64,000 nucleotides of DNA, taken from Mucilaginibacter mali. GTDB lineage: Bacteria; Bacteroidota; Bacteroidia; Sphingobacteriales; Sphingobacteriaceae. The stretch spans positions 5,952,001 to 6,016,000 of the forward strand of contig NZ_CP054139.1 in the NCBI RefSeq assembly GCF_013283875.1, written 5' to 3'. The position numbers were made by a program, and so were the translations under genes. Within the stretch, counting starts at the first letter, position 1; the number at the start of each line of letters is the position of its first letter. The notes beneath the pieces are model-generated. The model saw only the letters and a program-made list of their open reading frames with translations, made no database searches and was not told where the DNA came from. Positions 32,830-42,042 of this stretch are shown here, one piece after another.

Positions 32830-35364
32830 TTAGCCGCATTTGGAGGAGCCGCAATCCTTACAGGTCAGACAACCCTCCTGGTAATGAAGATTGGTTGATT
32901 GACATGTCCCGCATTGCTGCTTCCGGGCCTGGGTGCCATTAGGGATATATTTCTTCAGTGCCCGGGCCACCCCATTCTTCCAAGTATTGATCGCTTCATC
33001 GAGTTGGAGGCTGTTGATCAGGTCCACGATCTTTTCAATGGGCATACCATGCCGCAGCGTGCTGGAAATCAGCTTGGCATAATTCCAGTATTCCGGGTTA
33101 AACTTATAAGACAGGCCCTCAATGGTGGTCTTATGTCCGTGACGGTTTTTGTATTGAAAATCATAACGCGACAATCCTTCCGCGTCCCGGCTTTTGACGA
33201 TGATTCCTTCATTTACCCATTTCGGGATCAACAGGCCGTCTTCATCATCCGCAAGCCCTGTAAAGATCTCGTAAGGTTTTCCTTCAATGAGGCCGATAAA
33301 GGCGATCCATTTATCCTTACTGTTCTGAAAGCGGACGATTTCCGCTTCCAGTAGGGCGGGCCGTGTCGTCGGAAAGCTGGCCGACTCCCCGTTTGTTGCT
33401 GTTGGGCTATTGGACACCAGCACGCCCGAACGGCAACCGTCCCGGTACACAGTAACGCCCTTGCAGCCCGCTTCCCAGGCCGCCATATACAATTGGCCAA
33501 CCAGTTCCTCGGAAACGTCCGCGGGCATATTAATAGTCACACTGATCGAATGGTCTACCCATTGCTGTATGGCCCCTTGCATTTCTACTTTTTTAAGGTA
33601 GTCCACATCATTCGCGGTAGCTTTATAATAAGGCGACAGGGCTACCAAGCTATCCAGCTCCTGCTGGGAATAATGCTTATCCGTATCATAGCCGTTAACT
33701 GTCATCCATTGCCGGAAGCGGTGATGAAAGACTACGTATTCTTCCCAGGAATCGCCAATAGCGTCGACAAAATCCACGCGGGCATCCAAATCGCCCGGAT
33801 TGACCTTCCGCCGCCGTTTGTAAACCGCCATGAACACCGGTTCGATACCGGAGCTGGTTTGAGACATCAGGCTGGTCGTGCCCGTAGGAGCGATGGTCAG
33901 CAAAGCGATATTCCGGCGGCCATGCTCCAGCATTTCGAAATAAAGCTCCGGGTCAGCATCTTTCAGGCGCAGGATAAATGGATTTTCCTTCTCCCGCCCG
34001 CTATCGAAAATAGGGAACGCCCCCCTGCACTTGGCCATAACGACGGAAGCCCGGTAAGCTTCAAGCGCCACGGTCCTGTGTACTTCGACAGCAAAAGCCG
34101 TTCCTTCCTCACTGCCGTAACGCAATCCCAAAGCGGCCAGCATATCACCTTCGGCTGTAATGCCTATACCTGTACGACGGCCTTCCGTCGCTTTTTTCCG
34201 GATATTCAGCCATAGGTTCTTTTCGGTGCGCTTTAGTTCAGCATCCTCCGGATCATGAGCGATCTTTTGCAGAATAGCGTCGACTTTTTCCAGTTCCAGG
34301 TCAATGATGTCATCCATTAACCGCTGGGCGGCTTGGATATGTTTGCGGAAAAGTTCCCAGTCAAAACGCGCAACCGGAGTAAAAGGACGGTCAACATAGC
34401 TGAACAGATTGATCGCCAGCAGGCGGCAGGAGTCATAAGGACAAAGCGGGATCTCGCCGCAGGGATTGGTCGATACCGTTCCGAAACCCAGGTCTGCATA
34501 GCAATCGGGCACGGATTCACGAATGATCGTATCCCAGAACAAAACGCCCGGTTCGGCGGACTGCCAGGCATTGTGGATGATCTTTTCCCAAAGCTGCACC
34601 GGGTCAATAGCCTGTTGGTATAGCGGCTGGCCGCTGTCGACCGGGTATTGCTGACGGTAGGGCAGCCCCACTTTAATGGCCTGCATAAAATCATTATCGA
34701 TACGGACGGAAATATTGGCTCCGGTAACCTTGCCCTGGTCCAGTTTCGCATCGATAAAATCCCCGGCGTCCGGGTGTCGGATAGCGATGGATAACATCAG
34801 CGCGCCGCGCCGCCCATCCTGAGCAACCTCCCGGGTGGAGTTGGAGAAGCGTTCCATAAATGGCACGATTCCGGTCGAAGTCAGGGCGGAATTCTTCACC
34901 GGAGAGCCCTTTGGCCTGATATTAGACAGGTCATGGCCGACTCCGCCACGTCTTTTCATTAACTGCACCTGCTCCTGGTCGGTTTTCATAATCCCACCGT
35001 AAGAATCGGCATCACCGCTGTGACCAATCACGAAGCAATTGGAAAGGGAAGCGATCTGATATGGGTTGCCGATACCCGTCATCGGGCTTCCCTGAGGAAT
35101 GAGGTACCTGAAATCCCGGATTAACTCATAGATTTCACCGGCGGTCAGCGGTGCGGGATAGTTTTGTTCGATCCGTGCGATCTCGCCGGCGATACGGCGG
35201 TGCATGTCATCGGGCGAACTTTCAAAGAGATTACCGAACGAATCTTTGAGGGCATATTTACTTACCCATACCCTGGCCGCCAGCTCATCTCCGTTAAAAT
35301 AGGCGAGCGATCTTTCGTAAGCTTCTTCGGCAGAATAGGTTTGCGTTTGTTCAGCAGTTTCCAT
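32830..35364 (-). CDS. nrdJ: Adenosylcobalamin-dependent (class II) ribonucleotide reductase
   Basis: The 844-residue protein has the class II RNR core: SLSNCFVIGHSGD (first active-site cysteine region), RRGGVGHDLSNIRPKG, NPCGEIPLC (radical cysteine) and APTGTTSLMSQTSSGIEP, plus a C-terminal zinc ribbon (CGTC...CLTCKDCGSSKCG). It reduces ribonucleotides independently of oxygen using vitamin B12. Placement between the RIC operon and the nos cluster suits growth without oxygen. I saw no cobalamin riboswitch in the 109 bp upstream. Confidence 0.9.
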   Translation of the reverse strand: METAEQTQTYSAEEAYERSLAYFNGDELAARVWVSKYALKDSFGNLFESSPDDMHRRIAGEIARIEQNYPAPLTAGEIYELIRDFRYLIPQGSPMTGIGNPYQIASLSNCFVIGHSGDADSYGGIMKTDQEQVQLMKRRGGVGHDLSNIRPKGSPVKNSALTSTGIVPFMERFSNSTREVAQDGRRGALMLSIAIRHPDAGDFIDAKLDQGKVTGANISVRIDNDFMQAIKVGLPYRQQYPVDSGQPLYQQAIDPVQLWEKIIHNAWQSAEPGVLFWDTIIRESVPDCYADLGFGTVSTNPCGEIPLCPYDSCRLLAINLFSYVDRPFTPVARFDWELFRKHIQAAQRLMDDIIDLELEKVDAILQKIAHDPEDAELKRTEKNLWLNIRKKATEGRRTGIGITAEGDMLAALGLRYGSEEGTAFAVEVHRTVALEAYRASVVMAKCRGAFPIFDSGREKENPFILRLKDADPELYFEMLEHGRRNIALLTIAPTGTTSLMSQTSSGIEPVFMAVYKRRRKVNPGDLDARVDFVDAIGDSWEEYVVFHHRFRQWMTVNGYDTDKHYSQQELDSLVALSPYYKATANDVDYLKKVEMQGAIQQWVDHSISVTINMPADVSEELVGQLYMAAWEAGCKGVTVYRDGCRSGVLVSNSPTATNGESASFPTTRPALLEAEIVRFQNSKDKWIAFIGLIEGKPYEIFTGLADDEDGLLIPKWVNEGIIVKSRDAEGLSRYDFQYKNRHGHKTTIEGLSYKFNPEYWNYAKLISSTLRHGMPIEKIVDLINSLQLDEAINTWKNGVARALKKYIPNGTQARKQQCGTCQSTNLHYQEGCLTCKDCGSSKCG

Positions 35365-35413
35365 GGTCAGTTGAAATTAGGTATATCAGTTTTTTAGCTT
35401 TGGTATCAAGCAG

Positions 35414-35444
35414 AAAAAGCCGCCCGGTTCGGGCGGCCGTTTTT
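35414..35444 (-). terminator. Rho-independent terminator at the end of the nos operon
   Basis: GCCGCCCG and CGGGCGGC pair around GTT with flanking A and T runs. It lies just downstream (minus strand) of nosY and upstream of nrdJ, separating the two units. Confidence 0.75.
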
Positions 35445-35473
35445 GTTTATCAGCACCAGCGGGTCATTTATAA

Positions 35474-36241
35474 TTAAAGGTCTTTTTTGTTAAATCTCCG
35501 GATGGCATACATTAAGGGTAAAATCACCCACAGGCTCAAACAGGCAATGCTATATAGGCTGCCCACCACAGAACCCATGAATTCTTTAAACAGTGCCCCT
35601 GAATAACCCATCATCACTGCTACGTCCAGCTGGAGCAGCACCAGGATACGACCCAAATCGACCGGATTCAGGGAGATTATGCCCAGCAATGGTTTATCGA
35701 TCGGATAATCGCTGAACGAATAAATAAAGGATAACAGCAATCCGTCAAATAAAAGGGTGAAGAACAAAGCCGTAATGATGGCCGCACCAATCCCTTTGGT
35801 CTTGTCTTTAAAGACCACGAAGATCAGCAGGGCCAGGGCCGTAAAAATAAGGGTAAGGAATAAGCCGCTCAGCAGTAACGTGAGTGATGCCAGACTATAA
35901 TTTAAAAAGATGACCGGTAAGCCGACCCCCAGCAGATAGGCCAGCGATAAGGATAAAGCAACTCCTGTGAACTCGGCAACCAGCATAACACGCCGTTTGA
36001 TCGGATGCGCCAGCAGCAATTCGGTAAATTCCACAGAATTGAACAGGTAGATCGTTGCGAACAAAACGCTGATAATCGGCACGAACAGCAAAGTGATATT
36101 GAGCAAACTCAACAGACCTTTAGATGAATTGCCGCTCATGCTCAACACGCTCACTGACAGAACAGCCAGGATCAGCGTATAAACTAGGATCGTTTTGTTA
36201 CGAAGCAGGTCAAGCAGTACATATTTAATGATCGTTTTCAT
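35474..36241 (-). CDS. nosY: Nos ABC transporter permease NosY
   Basis: A 255-residue ABC-2-type permease with six hydrophobic segments and the block NSVEFTELLLAHPIKRRVMLVAE near residues 67-89. It overlaps nosF by four bases. With NosD and NosF it forms the complex needed for copper-cluster assembly in N2O reductase. Confidence 0.88.
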   Translation of the reverse strand: MKTIIKYVLLDLLRNKTILVYTLILAVLSVSVLSMSGNSSKGLLSLLNITLLFVPIISVLFATIYLFNSVEFTELLLAHPIKRRVMLVAEFTGVALSLSLAYLLGVGLPVIFLNYSLASLTLLLSGLFLTLIFTALALLIFVVFKDKTKGIGAAIITALFFTLLFDGLLLSFIYSFSDYPIDKPLLGIISLNPVDLGRILVLLQLDVAVMMGYSGALFKEFMGSVVGSLYSIACLSLWVILPLMYAIRRFNKKDL

Positions 36242-36966
36242 ACGCCGAAGTGTTGGTTGATAAAATCTTTTTGCATGAGGGTTGCGATCACTTTATTCAG
36301 CTTTTGCTCCCCGGTGGCCACCTTGAGTTCCTCCACATCCTTGTAAAAGACGAGCTTGCCGTCCTGCAGGTAAACAACATGGCTGGTAATCTCGTCCAGG
36401 TCACTTAATACGTGCGAAGTGATCAGGATCAGTTTGCCTTTATTCCGCTCCTTGACGATCTTATCCTTCAGCAGTTCACTCGCCAAAGGGTCAAGCCCCG
36501 CGGTTGGTTCATCCAGGATCAGGATATCCGGCCTGAATAAAAAAGCGAGACAGGCGCTTACCTTCTGACGCGTACCGCCGGAAAGGCTGCGCATCGTTTT
36601 ATGCTGTATCGCTGGCAAGCCGAAGCTTTCCATTAATTCTTCATCATGATCGCGATGGTCGCTGCGGATTTCCTTCAGCATATTGATCACCTGTTTGATG
36701 GTCATATTTTCCGGGTAGCGCCCGATCTGTGGCATATAGCCGATGCGGGACCGGTAGGCAAAATCGGTTTTTACCTGTGCGTCATTAATGGCAATCGACC
36801 CGCTTTCCGGTATAACCAGACCGAGGATGGATTTGATCAGCGTCGTTTTACCGGATCCATTCGGCCCCAGGAGCGATACAGTATTGCCGCGCTCCAATTG
36901 CAGGCTGAGATTATCCAGCGCTTTGAACCGGCCAAATGATTTACTGAGGTTAGTTATCGTGATCAT
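36238..36966 (-). CDS. nosF: Nos ABC transporter ATP-binding protein NosF
   Basis: A 242-residue ABC ATPase: Walker A GPNGSGKTT (about 35-43), signature LSGGTRQKVSACL, Walker B ILILDEPTAGLDP and switch His in ITSHVLSDLDE. It overlaps nosD and nosY by four bases each. It drives the NosDFY complex. Confidence 0.9.
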   Translation of the reverse strand: MITITNLSKSFGRFKALDNLSLQLERGNTVSLLGPNGSGKTTLIKSILGLVIPESGSIAINDAQVKTDFAYRSRIGYMPQIGRYPENMTIKQVINMLKEIRSDHRDHDEELMESFGLPAIQHKTMRSLSGGTRQKVSACLAFLFRPDILILDEPTAGLDPLASELLKDKIVKERNKGKLILITSHVLSDLDEITSHVVYLQDGKLVFYKDVEELKVATGEQKLNKVIATLMQKDFINQHFGV

Positions 36967-38201
36967 AATTTTATTTTTTTCATAAGCGGCTCCTCGTCCT
37001 TTAGTTTATCGGGAATGACCGTTGGCATCACTTTTTCCACCTGATCCATGATATCGCTCAGCAGGCTGTGATAAAGGATCATCGCAGATGGGATTTTCTC
37101 CGTGATTACGGAATATACACTTACCGGATAATAAGGCACATCGCCCACATTGTTGCGGTTCAGGTCATAGCCATCATATTTATCCCAGTAGTTCCGGTTA
37201 AAAGTATTGAGCATCATGGTGCCGTTGGTGGCTACATCGAAGGAGTTACCGATAAAATTATTACCGGTAAAATCACCGCCGCTGCAACTGGCCTGTACAC
37301 GCGCTGCCCAGCCGTTATCCTGAAAAAGGTTGCGTTTTACTTCAATGCGGGTCGTGCTTTCCATATGCAAGCCGACCGTGTTTTTGACGAAACGATTGTG
37401 TTCGATATAGCTGTCGGTGATCTCTTTCAATAGCAAACCGTAGGAGGAATCTCCCCAGTTATGGAGAAACAGGTTATCCCGCATGACCACCCCTTTGGAA
37501 TACATGACGGCTACGCCGGCACCATTATCCTGAAATATGTTTTGGGTATAGGTATCGCGGTGAGAGAACATAAAATGCAGCCCGTACCTTGAATTGCCGA
37601 AAGAGCGGTTTTGGCTAATATGGGAATCCGTCACAAACTCAAAATAGATTCCGTCACGTTGCCCATATACCGTGTTTTTCTCGATGGTCAGGTGGTCAGA
37701 CTTCCAGGCATGGATGCCATTGCCGCCGTTTACCTCGTCGCTGACATCACAGTGGATCAGGTTATTGATAACCCGGCATTGGGAAGCATTCTGAAGGTAA
37801 ACGCCAAAAGTATTATTTAATAGCCGGTTATTGAAAATGGCAATATTTTTTGCGCCTACGATCTTGATCCCCGCCATATCTGTCATGCTGGCTTTGCCGA
37901 CATGCTGCAGCTGCAGGCCGCTGATCGACACACCGTCAGCCTTTACCAGGAGTAACTGGTATTTATTTTCTCCGTCAATCTGAGGGTAGCCTGTGCCGAT
38001 CAGGGCCAGTTTTTTATCAATAATAAGCTCATGTTCCCGGTAAAGCCCGGCTTGAATTATTAAGGTGTCTCCTGGCACAGCCTTTGAAATGGCCCGGTGA
38101 AGGCTGTTTGCTCCCGGCACTACGCGAATCTCCGTACAATTGCCTTCCCCAGCGGAAAGCAGCAGTATCCATATCCAAAATATACCGGCAGCGTATTTCA
38201 T
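36963..38201 (-). CDS. nosD: NosD periplasmic right-handed beta-helix protein
   Basis: A 412-residue protein with a signal peptide (about 1-22) and a long right-handed beta-helix made of repeated N-x-N/V-type turns (for example HLTIEKNTVYGQRDGIYFE and HISQNRSFGNSRYGLHF). This is the carbohydrate-binding/sugar-hydrolase-like fold of NosD, which works with NosF and NosY in maturation of the CuZ site. It shares one base with the nosL stop. Confidence 0.9.
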   Translation of the reverse strand: MKYAAGIFWIWILLLSAGEGNCTEIRVVPGANSLHRAISKAVPGDTLIIQAGLYREHELIIDKKLALIGTGYPQIDGENKYQLLLVKADGVSISGLQLQHVGKASMTDMAGIKIVGAKNIAIFNNRLLNNTFGVYLQNASQCRVINNLIHCDVSDEVNGGNGIHAWKSDHLTIEKNTVYGQRDGIYFEFVTDSHISQNRSFGNSRYGLHFMFSHRDTYTQNIFQDNGAGVAVMYSKGVVMRDNLFLHNWGDSSYGLLLKEITDSYIEHNRFVKNTVGLHMESTTRIEVKRNLFQDNGWAARVQASCSGGDFTGNNFIGNSFDVATNGTMMLNTFNRNYWDKYDGYDLNRNNVGDVPYYPVSVYSVITEKIPSAMILYHSLLSDIMDQVEKVMPTVIPDKLKDEEPLMKKIKL

Positions 38202-38626
38202 TATTCAAGGTTTGACAAGGTGAGCAATTTGGTTTCCGTTCCAGCATTAGCAGCAGCGGTCTTATTCATATAAGCGGCGAGATTTCCATTCATCGGCGAG
38301 TGCAGTTTCTCATTACGGATAAAGACCGCCTGGCGGGCATCTAAAAATTGTCCGCCGGGATGATCAAAATCAGCCACGTAGATTTTCATGCCGGGATCGT
38401 TGACATGTTCCTCCTTTAGGTAATTCAGCAGGCAGCCAAAATCATCAAATTTATAGGCACGGCCCTTACTGGTCAACAGTTCTGCGGTGAATCTTTTATC
38501 CACAATGGTCATGCGGCAATGCGTGCAGTTGTCATGTCCGTAATTTACCGGCTCAAAGCCGGGCTTGCAGCCTGGCAGCAATAAAACCATCATGGCGGCC
38601 CTGCATAGATTTAATAGCTTTTTCAT
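38201..38626 (-). CDS. nosL: NosL copper-binding lipoprotein
   Basis: A 141-residue lipoprotein: lipobox LLPGC with Cys20, then the copper-binding motif CTHCRM (Cys34, Cys37, Met39). The ATG at 38626 forms an ATGA overlap with the upstream membrane gene and places the lipobox at the right distance; the open frame upstream is not NosL-like. NosL delivers copper for NosZ assembly. Confidence 0.9.
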   Translation of the reverse strand: MKKLLNLCRAAMMVLLLPGCKPGFEPVNYGHDNCTHCRMTIVDKRFTAELLTSKGRAYKFDDFGCLLNYLKEEHVNDPGMKIYVADFDHPGGQFLDARQAVFIRNEKLHSPMNGNLAAYMNKTAAANAGTETKLLTLSNLE

Positions 38627-39201
38627 GGGGTTACACTTTTTTTCCATTCGTAAATAGTAGCTGCTACCAAGATAACACCTGCGCAGATGTAACACCAGCC
38701 GGCAATGTCAGGCTGCGACAGCACCTCGAAATTCAACAGCTTTTTATAGCCGAACAGTGGGGGTTGATAAGACATCCCCGGAACCTTGATCGGCGCCGCC
38801 GGGTCCAGATTGTGGCCGTAATTGTATTCCCATTTATAAAAATCATAAAAGGAAAAGATGGCGATAAAGGTGAATGCCCCGGCCCACAAATAGTAACCAA
38901 CTTTTTTATTCAGGAAAAGGACCACCATGCCTAACATCATGAAGATCAGCAGCGTAGTCGGCAGAAACACAAACTCCGGAAAATCCCGTTTGTGAATCGT
39001 GCTCATACCGATATAATGATTCAAGCCGTTGATAATATCGACATCACCTTTTACGTCATTGATCCAGATCTTCATGGATAAACCGCCTGGGTATTGTGGG
39101 GCGCGCAGATCGATTTGCCACATCGGAAATAACCACAGCGACACTAACAGTACGATCACGGCAATGATGCTTATTTTTCCGGATTTAGTTAACTTTTTCA
39201 T
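38623..39201 (-). CDS. Membrane protein conserved in Bacteroidetes nos clusters
   Basis: A 192-residue protein (from the ATG at 39201) with four hydrophobic segments and a periplasmic loop rich in Trp and Tyr (IDLRAPQYPGGLSMKIWINDVKG). Such a protein often lies between nosZ and nosL in clade II clusters, in the position sometimes called nosB, but I cannot confirm the name. Its role may be electron transfer to or maturation of NosZ. The overlap with nosL is ATGA. Confidence 0.6.
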   Translation of the reverse strand: MKKLTKSGKISIIAVIVLLVSLWLFPMWQIDLRAPQYPGGLSMKIWINDVKGDVDIINGLNHYIGMSTIHKRDFPEFVFLPTTLLIFMMLGMVVLFLNKKVGYYLWAGAFTFIAIFSFYDFYKWEYNYGHNLDPAAPIKVPGMSYQPPLFGYKKLLNFEVLSQPDIAGWCYICAGVILVAATIYEWKKSVTP

Positions 39202-39219
39202 TTTCTGGCCTATAAAAAA

Positions 39220-39243
39220 GGCAATGCCGCAATGCAGCATTGC
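39220..39243 (-). other. Paired palindromes between nosZ and the next nos gene
   Basis: GCAATGC-A-GCATTGC (39229-39243) is a perfect 7-bp palindrome next to GGCAATGCC (39220-39228), which can compete for the same bases. Lying just after nosZ on the minus strand, it may stabilise nosZ mRNA or lower expression of the following genes. Confidence 0.4.
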
Positions 39244-39260
39244 TTTCTATCTGTGTTAAA

Positions 39261-41240
39261 TTATTTTGCAGCAGTTTCCGGTGCGATAACGCCTGAACCA
39301 AATTTCAGCGGTACGTTGGCACCTTTAGGCGATACCCTTAAATAACCGGACATTTCCTGATGCAGTGCAGAGCAGAAGTCGGTACAATAGAAAGGATAAA
39401 TACCTTGTTTAACCGGGCTGAATTTGATGCTTTGTGTTTCACCCGGCATGATCAGTAAGTCTACCGAAGGAGAATTCTTGATCGCAAAGCCGTGCGGGAT
39501 ATCCCAATCCTGCTCCAGGTTGGTTACATGGAAATAAACCTCATCACCTACAAATACGCCCTCGATATTATCCGGTGTTAAGTGTGACCGAATGGCGGTC
39601 ATGTAAACATCTACCCGGTTCCCAGTGCGGACTACCTTGGTCTTTTTCTCACCCATCGATACGAACTCGTTATGGTTTTTATTGATGTCAAAATATTTGA
39701 CCTGTTTATCCTTAATCATGCTCGCAGGCAAACCCTGGCCATAATGCGGCTCGCCGGTAGTAGGAAAATCCAGTAACAGTTGCATTTTATCTCCCGTAAT
39801 GTCATATAACTGGGCAGACTGGCACAGCTCCGGACCTGTCGGCAGATAACGGTCTTTGGTGATCTTATCATAAGCCACCAGGTACTTGCCGGATGGCTCG
39901 CGGGTGTCACCACCAGGAATCATGATGTGACCCACAGAATAATAGGTCGGTGCACGGTCCAGTACCTGCAGGTCGCTGAGCCGCCATTTTACTACCTCTG
40001 AGGAAAGGAACATTGAAGTATAGGCATTGCCTTTACCGTCAAATTCAGTATGCAGCGGGCCTAAACCTGGTTTTTTGACTTCGCCATGCAACGCAGCTTC
40101 GTATTTGATCACCGGTATTCCGTAAAAGTCGCCTTCAAAACTTTTGTTTTTAATCGCAGTCTGGATCTTATCAAACGAGAACACCGGGATCAGGGCAGCC
40201 AGTTTACCACTGCCAACAATATACTCACCGGTAGGATCAACATCTGCGCCATGCGGAGATTTAGGACAAGGGATCATATAGATCATGTCCGGGCAATCCT
40301 TAGGATCTAATGTCAGCACATCTTTTTCCATGACGGTCGAGGCTTTCTGGGTATTTTCATCAAAAGTATTATGGGCGTAAGAAGCCGGCACGATGTGGCC
40401 TTTACCACTCTTCGCATATTCTTCGGCTTTTTTCCAGTTCACCGCTACAATAAAGTCTTTATCTTTTTGGGAAGCATTCACTTCCAGCATGGTATAGGCT
40501 TGCTCTGTATTGTAGCACGAAAAGAAGAACCAATCATGTGAAGGTCCTTTACCCGCGTGGCTCAGATCCAGGTTCATACCCGGAAGAACGATCTGAAAAG
40601 CGATCTTCATATGGCCGCTGTTCTTATCTACACTGATAAAGGAAGCTGTACTTTTAAAGTTCTTTTTAAAGGAACTGATCGGCACATCGGCGTCCCCCAA
40701 TGGTACGGAGAAACGGGTACCGGCGACAACGTATTCAGTATTTTCAGTAGTGAACGGTGAGGAATGGTTACCGGCACTGTTCGGAATCTGGAGGATTTCC
40801 TGGGTACGGAAATTGGTCAGGTCGATCCTGGCTACCCTCGGCGTATTATTTGCATTGGCAAATAACCAGCGACCATCCTGCTTACCGTTAGTCTGCGATA
40901 ATTCCAGGTGGTGCTGGTCATCCCAGTCCACCTTGCCATTGGTCGTGTTCAGCATAGCTTTGGTTTCCTCGCTGTAACCATAACCGTTCTCAGGAAATAC
41001 CGAAAATACGGGAATAGTCTTAATTAACCTGCCGGAAGGCAGACCGTAAACGGTCACATTCCCGCTAAAACCACCGGAAACAAAATTATAGAACTCGTCA
41101 TATTTGCCGGGTGCCACGTAGACTCTGGAAGCCGCATCGCCCGACACTACAGAATCGGCTGTTTTCATTTTACAGCTTTGCAGGGATGCCACCGCGGCAA
41201 CCGCACAAAGCGTTATCAAGGCTCTTTTCATGATATGCAT
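39261..41240 (-). CDS. nosZ: Nitrous oxide reductase, clade II, lipoprotein-type
   Basis: The 659-residue enzyme reduces N2O to N2. The seven-bladed propeller holds CuZ His motifs (for example WDDQHHLEL and SPHGADVDP). The C-terminal cupredoxin has the CuA ligands His583, Cys619, Cys623, His627 and Met630 (CTDFCSALHQEM). There is no twin-arginine signal. Instead the N-terminus has a Sec signal ending in lipobox LQSC (Cys23), so it should be an anchored lipoprotein. It follows the cytochrome c gene by 31 bp. The alternative start is Met4 (41231). Confidence 0.95.
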   Translation of the reverse strand: MHIMKRALITLCAVAAVASLQSCKMKTADSVVSGDAASRVYVAPGKYDEFYNFVSGGFSGNVTVYGLPSGRLIKTIPVFSVFPENGYGYSEETKAMLNTTNGKVDWDDQHHLELSQTNGKQDGRWLFANANNTPRVARIDLTNFRTQEILQIPNSAGNHSSPFTTENTEYVVAGTRFSVPLGDADVPISSFKKNFKSTASFISVDKNSGHMKIAFQIVLPGMNLDLSHAGKGPSHDWFFFSCYNTEQAYTMLEVNASQKDKDFIVAVNWKKAEEYAKSGKGHIVPASYAHNTFDENTQKASTVMEKDVLTLDPKDCPDMIYMIPCPKSPHGADVDPTGEYIVGSGKLAALIPVFSFDKIQTAIKNKSFEGDFYGIPVIKYEAALHGEVKKPGLGPLHTEFDGKGNAYTSMFLSSEVVKWRLSDLQVLDRAPTYYSVGHIMIPGGDTREPSGKYLVAYDKITKDRYLPTGPELCQSAQLYDITGDKMQLLLDFPTTGEPHYGQGLPASMIKDKQVKYFDINKNHNEFVSMGEKKTKVVRTGNRVDVYMTAIRSHLTPDNIEGVFVGDEVYFHVTNLEQDWDIPHGFAIKNSPSVDLLIMPGETQSIKFSPVKQGIYPFYCTDFCSALHQEMSGYLRVSPKGANVPLKFGSGVIAPETAAK

Positions 41241-41271
41241 TGTATTGTTAAATTATTAGGTGAAAGGGTTG

Positions 41272-41775
41272 CTATTTTTTTCCATCGTTGTTACGCATGA
41301 ACTCCAGGATATGACGGGCATCGTCATCCGTCAAATGCTGGTTCGGCATGCGGACCATACATTTTTCCAGCAGGGCTTGTGCATTTGGGTCCTTGTCGAT
41401 CATCTCGTCTGTATTAGTCACGAAATTCATGATCCATTCTGGCTTGCGCCTGTCGGTTACCCCTTTCCAGCCTGGTCCAACCAATTTTTCATCAGTCAGT
41501 TTGTGGCAGCTGCTGCACTTTACATCGAATATGGACTTGCCCTGGCTCACCATGTTCTGATCGAGCGGAGACGTCAGTTTAACATCCGTGAATTTTCCCA
41601 GGCCTTTTTCATTGGCCGTGGATGCCGCAGCCGGCTTGTCGGCTGCCGGTGCCGCCGGGGCGCCGCTGCCGGTTTCATCAGCTGATGCCCCGTTTCCCGG
41701 TCCGCAGCTGAACATGAATAGCGATGTGATCACCGCTATTACTACTGTTGTCAAAGTGAGCTTTCTGTTCATCAT
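41272..41775 (-). CDS. Lipoprotein mono-haem cytochrome c, first gene of the nos operon
   Basis: A 167-residue lipoprotein: signal with lipobox FMFSC (Cys24), an Ala/Pro-rich linker (about 35-65), and a c-type cytochrome domain with CSSCH at 87-91 and a likely Met143 ligand in VRMPNQHL. Either of two adjacent ATGs (41775, 41772) may be used; a longer frame adds non-signal residues. It is probably the direct electron donor to NosZ at the membrane. The promoter region carries a Crp/Fnr-type box. Confidence 0.85.
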   Translation of the reverse strand: MMNRKLTLTTVVIAVITSLFMFSCGPGNGASADETGSGAPAAPAADKPAAASTANEKGLGKFTDVKLTSPLDQNMVSQGKSIFDVKCSSCHKLTDEKLVGPGWKGVTDRRKPEWIMNFVTNTDEMIDKDPNAQALLEKCMVRMPNQHLTDDDARHILEFMRNNDGKK

Positions 41776-41883
41776 TGTCGTTTTATGAATTGTTATTGGT
41801 AAAGGCTTCACCTTTTAAGCGGTATCACGCAGCTCATTGCAGAACACGGCGCCTAGCGATCAAGACCCATAAATTATTTAAGA

Positions 41884-41926
41884 CAAAAGTGTCCGTAATT
41901 GATCGGTGGGGACATGACGCAACTCA
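41884..41926 (-). promoter_or_regulatory. nos operon promoter with Crp/Fnr-type box
   Basis: On the minus strand, -7 element CACTTTTG (41891-41884) and box TGAG-TTGC-GTCA (plus strand TGAC-GCAA-CTCA, 41915-41926; one mismatch to TGAY-N4-RTCA). The box centre is 41.5 bp upstream of the inferred start. Confidence 0.55.
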
Positions 41927-41936
41927 GTTTTAAACA

Positions 41937-41979
41937 TGATCCTTGTCACTTTCCGGGAAAAATGTTTGGAATAATTTTG
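41937..41979 (+). promoter_or_regulatory. Lipoprotein gene promoter with Crp/Fnr-type box
   Basis: Box TGAT-CCTT-GTCA at 41937-41948 and -7 element TAATTTTG (exact consensus) at 41972-41979, giving a box position of -41.5. Its centre is exactly 22 bp from the box of the divergent nos promoter. Confidence 0.65.
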
Positions 41980-42042
41980 TGGCAGTTCGGAAACTGTATC
42001 AACAAATAGGTGGCGGCCTTCTCCGCATTAGAATGGTAGCAT

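Noticed and set aside
33493..34215. 240-codon plus-strand frame opposite the ribonucleotide reductase
   Set aside because: Antisense shadow of a strongly conserved coding sequence.
35365..35473. Possible cobalamin riboswitch before nrdJ
   Set aside because: The region is only 109 bp, mostly terminator, and lacks the B12-box.
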